Positions 59,788 through 64,000 of a stretch of DNA of 64,000 nt are shown here, in pieces; position 1 is the stretch's first letter; each line of letters starts with the position of its first letter. Source of the stretch: CAIKMD01 sp963702925 (GTDB lineage: Bacteria; Pseudomonadota; Alphaproteobacteria; ATCC43930; CGMCC-115725); the NCBI GenBank assembly GCA_963702925.1, contig OY969771.1:682001-746000 (forward strand), read 5' to 3'. The translations under genes and the position numbers were made by a program. The notes beneath the pieces were generated by a model, which saw only the letters and a program-made list of their open reading frames with translations, was not told the origin of the DNA and did not search any database.

Positions 59788-60792
59788 ATGGAATTCGGCG
59801 TTTTCGACCATGTCGACCGCTCCGATTTGGCGCTGGGCGATTATTACGAATCGCGCCTCAAGATCATCGAGGCTTACGACCGGCACGGCTTCTTCGGCTA
59901 TCACATGGCCGAGCATCATGCGACGCCTTTGGGCATGGCACCGAGCCCGAGCGTCTTCATGGCGGCGATCGCGCAACGCACCACGCGGCTGCGTTTCGGG
60001 CCAATGGTCTATGCCTTGCCGCTTTATCACCCGCTGCGCATGATCGAAGAGATTTGCATGGTCGATCAGATGAGCCGCGGGCGCATCGAGATCGGCTTCG
60101 GCCGCGGCTCGTCACCGACCGAGCTGATGTTCTACGGCCAGAACCCGGCCGAGGCGCAATCCATCTATGCCGAAGCGCTCGAGCTGATCGTCAAGGGGCT
60201 GACCGAGCCGACGCTTACCTTCACCGGCAAGCATTTCAGCTTCAAAGACGTGCCGATGGCGCTCGAGCCTTGGCAGAAGCCGCATCCGCCGATCTGGTAC
60301 GGGGTGCACGCGCCCGACAGTGCCGAGCGCGCCGCACGGCGCGGCTTGAAGGTGATCGATCTCGATACGCCCGCCGCGACGCGCGAATGCTTCGAGCGCT
60401 TCCGCGCGACCTGGCGCGACGCGCAAGCGGGAAAGCCGCTGCCCTTGATGGGGATCGGGCGTTTCGTCGTGGTCGGCGATACTGATGCCGAGGCGCTAAG
60501 CCTCGCGCGGCGCGCTTATAAAAGATGGCGCGCGAGCTTCACCTATCTTCACGCGCGCGCGGAATACACGCCGGCGCATCCGCGCCCCGAAACCTTCGAC
60601 GAGATCGCGACGGATGGGCGCGGCATCGCCGGCTCGGCCGCCACCGTGACGCGCCTCGCGCGCGAGCAGATCGCCGAAACCGGCGCCAATTATTTCGTCG
60701 GGCAATTCGCTTTCGGCGACATGACCACCGAGGAAACTCTGCGCTCGATCGAGCTGTTCGCGCGCGAGGTGATGCCGGCGTTGCGGGGTTAA
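59788..60792 (+). CDS. Luciferase-like (LLM) flavin monooxygenase
   Basis: 334 residues, a second LLM barrel: YDRHGFFGYHMAEHHATPLG, SRGRIEIGFGRGSSPTE and WYGVHAPDSAERAARRGL. I prefer the ATG with AAGG 8 bases upstream to a GTG three codons earlier. It is only distantly similar to the neighbour. Two LLMs in a row suggest two oxygenation steps or two substrates. Its 3' end overlaps the convergent hydroxylase gene by 4 bases. Confidence 0.9.
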   Translation: MEFGVFDHVDRSDLALGDYYESRLKIIEAYDRHGFFGYHMAEHHATPLGMAPSPSVFMAAIAQRTTRLRFGPMVYALPLYHPLRMIEEICMVDQMSRGRIEIGFGRGSSPTELMFYGQNPAEAQSIYAEALELIVKGLTEPTLTFTGKHFSFKDVPMALEPWQKPHPPIWYGVHAPDSAERAARRGLKVIDLDTPAATRECFERFRATWRDAQAGKPLPLMGIGRFVVVGDTDAEALSLARRAYKRWRASFTYLHARAEYTPAHPRPETFDEIATDGRGIAGSAATVTRLAREQIAETGANYFVGQFAFGDMTTEETLRSIELFAREVMPALRG

Positions 60793-63113
60793 GCCCGCGC
60801 CGCTTGCAGTGCGCGCCAGACGCGCTCGGGCGTTGCCGGCATGTCGATATGCGTGACGCCCGCGGGCGCCAACGCATCGACCACCGCGTTCATGATCGCG
60901 GCGAGCGCGCCGACATTGCCCGCCTCGCCCGCGCCTTTGACGCCCAGCGGATTGGTCTTGGTCGGCACCGGATTCTCCTCGGTGTCGAAAGAGCACATAT
61001 CGTCGGCCCGCGGCATTCCGTAATCCATGAAGGAGCCGGTCAAGACCTGGCCCGATTTCGGGTCATAGACCAGCTGCTCGCTGAAGCATTGGCCGATGCC
61101 TTGGCCGACGCCGCCATGGATCTGGCCTTCGAGGGTGAGCTTGTTGATGACGGTCCCGACATCGTCGACGACGCTATAGCGCAGCACCTTGCTGACGCCG
61201 GTTTCGGGGTCGATCTCGACCTCGCAGACATGACAGCCATTGGGGAAGTTCGGAATCTCGGGATGGAAGCTCGAGGTTTCGTAAAGTCCGGTCTCGATGC
61301 CTTTGGGCAAGCGCGCGGCGGTGTAAGCCACTTGCGCGACATCCTTCCACGCCACCACCTTGTCGGTGCCGGCGATGCGAAACTGGCCAACGGCGAACTC
61401 GATGTCGCTTTCGTCCGCTTCCATCATATGGGCGGCGATCTTCTTGGCTTTGGCGATAACCTTGTCCGCCGCCATGGTCGCGGCGCTCCCGCCCAGCACG
61501 GCGGTGCGCGAGGCGTAAGTGCCGCCGCCATCGGGCGCCATGTCGGTGTCGCACATCTGCACGCGAATATCCTCGGCGTCGATGCCGAGCTTTTCGCTGA
61601 GGATGATCTTGTACATCGTGTCATGGCCCTGGCCGTGCGAGATCGAGCCGGGGATCACGGTGACGGTGCCGCCGGGATCGAATTTCACCATCACGGTTTC
61701 GCCCATAGTTTGCGCGGTCTGCTCGATGATGTTGGCAAAGCCGATGCCGCGCAGCTTGCCACGCGACTTCGCCTCGGCGCGGCGTTTTTCGAACTCGCCA
61801 TAGCCGGCCAGGTGCAGCGCCATATCGAGATTCTTCTCGAACTCGCCGCTGTCCAGGGTGAAGACCAGCCCGGTCTTGAACGGCATGGCGCTCGCCGGCA
61901 CGGTGTTGCGCCGGCGCAGCTCGGCGCGGTCGATCCCCATCTCGCGCGCGGCATTGTCGATGAGGCGCTCGGAGATATAGGACGCTTCAGGCCGGCCCGA
62001 GCCGCGGAACGGGCCGATGCTCGTGGTGTTGCTGAAAATCGCCGAGACCTCGGCATAGATCGCGGGCGTCGTGTAGGTGCCGGCAAGGCCGCCCAGATGC
62101 GCGGTCGGCGAGATCACGCCGCCGGGCGCGAGATAGGCGCCGATATTCGAGACCTGAAAGACGCGCATCGCCAGGAATTTGCCGTCTTTGTCGAGCGCCA
62201 GCTCGCCCTCGGCGATGTGATCGCGGTCGTGATCGTCGCTCAGCATGGCTTCGCCGCGCTCGCTGATCCATTTGACGGGCCGCGCCAGCTTCTTCGAGGC
62301 CCAGAGCGCGAGCTGGTATTCGGGAAAATGGCTGCCCTTCATGCCGAAACTGCCGCCGACATCGCCGGCGGTGATGCGGAGTTGGGTCTCGGCCATATGG
62401 AACACGCGGCGCGCGAGATCGGCGCGCGTCGTGTGCGGCCGTTGCGTGCCGACATAAAGCGTATAGCGGTCGAGCCGATCGTCATAATCGGCGACGCAGC
62501 CGCGCGGTTCCATGGTCGCGGCGGTGATGCGGTTGAAGACCAGCTTCAGCTTCGTGACGTGATGCGCCTTGGCGAAAGCGGCATCGACCTTTTGCTTGTC
62601 GCCGATCGTATAGAAGAAGGATTTATTGTCGGGACAGTCGGGCCATAATTTCGGCGCGGCGGGCGATTTCGCCTGGTCGGTCGCGGTGAGCGAAGGCAGC
62701 GGCGCGTAATCGACGACGATGCGCTCGGCCGCGTCCTTGGCGAGATCGAGCGTTTCGGCCACGACGAAGGCGACCGGATCGCCCACCAGCATCGCGCGCC
62801 CATGCGCCAAGGCCGGGCGCGGCGGGATATACATGGGCGAGCCGTCGCGGCGCTTGCGCGGCAAGACGGGTCCCATCGTGCCGAATTTCTCGGCCGCCCA
62901 ATCGGCGCCGGTCAGCACGGCGAGCACGCCAGGCATTTGCTGCGCGGCGCGGGTGTCGATGCTGCGGATCGTCGCATGGGCATGGGGCGAGCGCAGCACA
63001 TAGCCGTGGGACATGCGCGCCAGCACGAAATCATCCGTGTATTTCCCGCGTCCGCTCAACAGCCGCGGATCTTCGGTACGCGGCACGGATTGGCCCAGCG
63101 CGAACTTGCCCAT
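60789..63113 (-). CDS. Xanthine dehydrogenase/CO dehydrogenase-family molybdopterin-binding large subunit
   Basis: 774 residues, full length. Molybdopterin motifs are DVGGSFGMKG (251-260), IGPFRGSGRPEA (367-377) and SHGQGHDTMYK; the base Glu730 lies in KGAGEAG. The active-site loop FRGSGR resembles form II (AYRGAGR) and is not the CO-oxidising AYRCSFR. The usual FAD and 2Fe-2S subunits are not next to it, so it may use partners encoded elsewhere. Hydroxylation of an N-heterocycle or an aldehyde is likely. Confidence 0.92.
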   Translation of the reverse strand: MGKFALGQSVPRTEDPRLLSGRGKYTDDFVLARMSHGYVLRSPHAHATIRSIDTRAAQQMPGVLAVLTGADWAAEKFGTMGPVLPRKRRDGSPMYIPPRPALAHGRAMLVGDPVAFVVAETLDLAKDAAERIVVDYAPLPSLTATDQAKSPAAPKLWPDCPDNKSFFYTIGDKQKVDAAFAKAHHVTKLKLVFNRITAATMEPRGCVADYDDRLDRYTLYVGTQRPHTTRADLARRVFHMAETQLRITAGDVGGSFGMKGSHFPEYQLALWASKKLARPVKWISERGEAMLSDDHDRDHIAEGELALDKDGKFLAMRVFQVSNIGAYLAPGGVISPTAHLGGLAGTYTTPAIYAEVSAIFSNTTSIGPFRGSGRPEASYISERLIDNAAREMGIDRAELRRRNTVPASAMPFKTGLVFTLDSGEFEKNLDMALHLAGYGEFEKRRAEAKSRGKLRGIGFANIIEQTAQTMGETVMVKFDPGGTVTVIPGSISHGQGHDTMYKIILSEKLGIDAEDIRVQMCDTDMAPDGGGTYASRTAVLGGSAATMAADKVIAKAKKIAAHMMEADESDIEFAVGQFRIAGTDKVVAWKDVAQVAYTAARLPKGIETGLYETSSFHPEIPNFPNGCHVCEVEIDPETGVSKVLRYSVVDDVGTVINKLTLEGQIHGGVGQGIGQCFSEQLVYDPKSGQVLTGSFMDYGMPRADDMCSFDTEENPVPTKTNPLGVKGAGEAGNVGALAAIMNAVVDALAPAGVTHIDMPATPERVWRALQAARA

Positions 63114-63387
63114 GTTTCTTCTCCCCTTAACTTTCCAATATAACGGCCCGCCTCAAACTCCGCGCGCCGCTTTCTTTTCCCGCCGGCCGTTCTCGCCAAT
63201 CCCGCGCATCCTCACCGTCCATCCCCTTGCAAACGCTCTTCTTGTGCACATTTTCCAAGATGTAGCCGCGGCGCACAAGGGTCGAGCCAGTCCAATCCGG
63301 CCGGCCGCGGATGCTGGTTTTTGATCCAGATCATATCCTTGGCCGCGGCGCGGGCTTATCAATCGCCGGCATAGGAGGCATCGAGCC
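63114..63387. other. Gap between divergent hydroxylase and chaB genes
   Basis: 274 bases without a convincing open frame. No paired promoter elements with 16-18 base spacing were found on either strand and no repeat of the families seen elsewhere. Confidence 0.4.
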
Positions 63388-63606
63388 ATGCCTTACGCCA
63401 CCAACGAAGATCTGCCGCGTCCTGTGCGCGCGCATCTCCCGGGCCATGCCCAGGACATCTATCGCGGCGCCTTCAATAGCGCTTGGAACAACTATGCTAA
63501 TCGTTCGCCCGAAGAGCGCGAGGAAATCGCGCATCGGGTCGCTTGGGCGGCGGTCAAACGCCGCTACCACAAGGTCGGGGACGAGTGGGTTCCGATCGCG
63601 GTTTGA
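63388..63606 (+). CDS. chaB: ChaB-family protein
   Basis: 72 residues. The whole protein is the ChaB domain: LPGHAQDIYRGAFNSAWNNY and EEIAHRVAWAAVKRRYHK. E. coli ChaB is named a cation transport regulator, but its role is not settled. TAGGAGGCATCGAGCC precedes the ATG. An Hsp20 gene follows 91 bases on, which may indicate a stress-response setting. Confidence 0.92.
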   Translation: MPYATNEDLPRPVRAHLPGHAQDIYRGAFNSAWNNYANRSPEEREEIAHRVAWAAVKRRYHKVGDEWVPIAV

Positions 63607-63687
63607 GCTTGAGCTGAAGAAAAACAGTTCCGTTCGACGCCGTTAAGTTTCGCGTACACGCCATTTTCTCGTAACGACAACCCGGAG

Positions 63688-63697
63688 GAGAATTCTC
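63688..63697 (+). promoter_or_regulatory. Palindrome covering the Hsp20 ribosome site
   Basis: GAGAATTCTC is a perfect 10-base palindrome running from the end of the Shine-Dalgarno GGAGGAG to the ATG. TTCTC at 63666-63670 could also pair with GAGAA here. A small thermometer-like hairpin is possible. Confidence 0.3.
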
Positions 63698-64000
63698 ATG
63701 GCTACGACTTCTATCGAGGTGAAAAAGAACGCACCCCCGCGCACCGCCGTGCCCGATTTGTGGCAAAGCTTCCGCGGCGACATGGACCGCCTGTTCGATC
63801 GTTTCGGCAACGGTTTCGGCTTCCCGTCCTTCCCGCGCATGTTCGATCTCGAACCGACCACGACCTTTGCGATGTCGGTACCCGCGGTCGACGTCGCCGA
63901 AACCGACAAAGCTTTCACGCTTAGCGCCGAATTGCCGGGCATGGAGGAAAAGGACATCGACGTGTCCGTGACCGGTGATCTTCTCGTGCTCAAGGGCGAG
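63698..64000 (+). CDS. Hsp20/alpha-crystallin small heat-shock protein, cut by window edge
   Basis: First 101 residues; the frame is open at the window edge. SFRGDMDRLFDRFGNGFG is the N-terminal region and SVPAVDVAETDKAFTLSAELPG leads into the alpha-crystallin domain, followed by the EEKDIDVSVTGDLLVLKGE strand pair. These are ATP-independent holdase chaperones. GGAGGAG lies 7 bases before the ATG. Confidence 0.92.
   Translation, partial: MATTSIEVKKNAPPRTAVPDLWQSFRGDMDRLFDRFGNGFGFPSFPRMFDLEPTTTFAMSVPAVDVAETDKAFTLSAELPGMEEKDIDVSVTGDLLVLKGE

Noticed and set aside
60525..62648. A 707-codon plus-strand open frame opposite the molybdenum hydroxylase
   Set aside because: Mirror frame of a gene with clear molybdopterin motifs; composition is the usual His/Arg/Asp-rich shadow pattern.
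60789..63113. CO dehydrogenase CoxL
   Set aside because: The CO-oxidising loop AYRCSFR is missing; the loop reads FRGSGR.

Overview
The window is GC-rich, densely coding DNA from an alphaproteobacterium, probably Hyphomicrobiales or Rhodospirillales. That placement is inferred from codon usage, the Bug/TctC receptor, the lipocalin-like and ChaB proteins and the style of the REP elements; no rRNA or other marker gene is present. Genes are packed into long co-oriented runs with 4-base ATGA/GTGA overlaps. I see no tRNA, rRNA, CRISPR array or transposase.

Layout. (1) 1-15349, minus strand: one catabolic run, read as MarR regulator, livGFHM ABC transporter, SDR, alpha/beta hydrolase, class III CoA-transferase, acyl-CoA dehydrogenase, aromatic-acid MFS porter, second acyl-CoA dehydrogenase, hydroxycinnamoyl-CoA hydratase/lyase-like crotonase, MetE-like zinc methyltransferase, LivK-type binding protein and an MDR alcohol dehydrogenase cut by the window edge. 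(2) 15540-16984, plus: a metal-less cupin followed by an AAA+ ATPase, divergent from marR. (3) 17116-19043: an ACMSD-like amidohydrolase and a divergent SDR. (4) 19156-23700: an accessory insert with a Tox-REase-5 toxin, its Imm52 immunity protein, a possible second immunity protein, several microproteins and a secreted lipocalin-like protein. (5) 23852-34694: two NitT/TauT-type binding proteins, four amidohydrolases, three ABC permeases, one ABC ATPase and a TRAP-type binding protein without a signal peptide. (6) 34911-35588: an ICMT-like membrane methyltransferase. (7) 35598-42746, minus: Rieske dioxygenase alpha and beta, TctC receptor, two tandem cupins, a creatinase-like M24 protein, TctB and TctA; a CMD-family gene is divergent. 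(8) 43651-53580: an acyl-CoA ligase/dehydrogenase/hydratase operon led by a Tat-exported binding protein, plus a divergent ABC ATPase, permease and amidohydrolase, and a fourth NitT/TauT receptor. (9) 53717-60792, plus: a NicX-like ring-cleavage dioxygenase, a complete yehZYXW-type ABC importer and two luciferase-like monooxygenases. (10) 60789-64000: an orphan molybdenum hydroxylase large subunit, ChaB and the start of an Hsp20.

Read together, the region is a catabolic archipelago: uptake systems of five types (Liv, NitT/TauT, TTT, Yeh/OsmF, MFS) each sit beside CoA-dependent or oxygenase-based breakdown enzymes. The likely substrates are aromatic acids, N-heterocycles or betaines, but no substrate can be fixed from sequence alone. 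The most interesting items are the NicX/Yeh/LLM module, the cupin-AAA+ pair, the toxin-immunity island and several enzymes that have lost or changed hallmark active-site residues.
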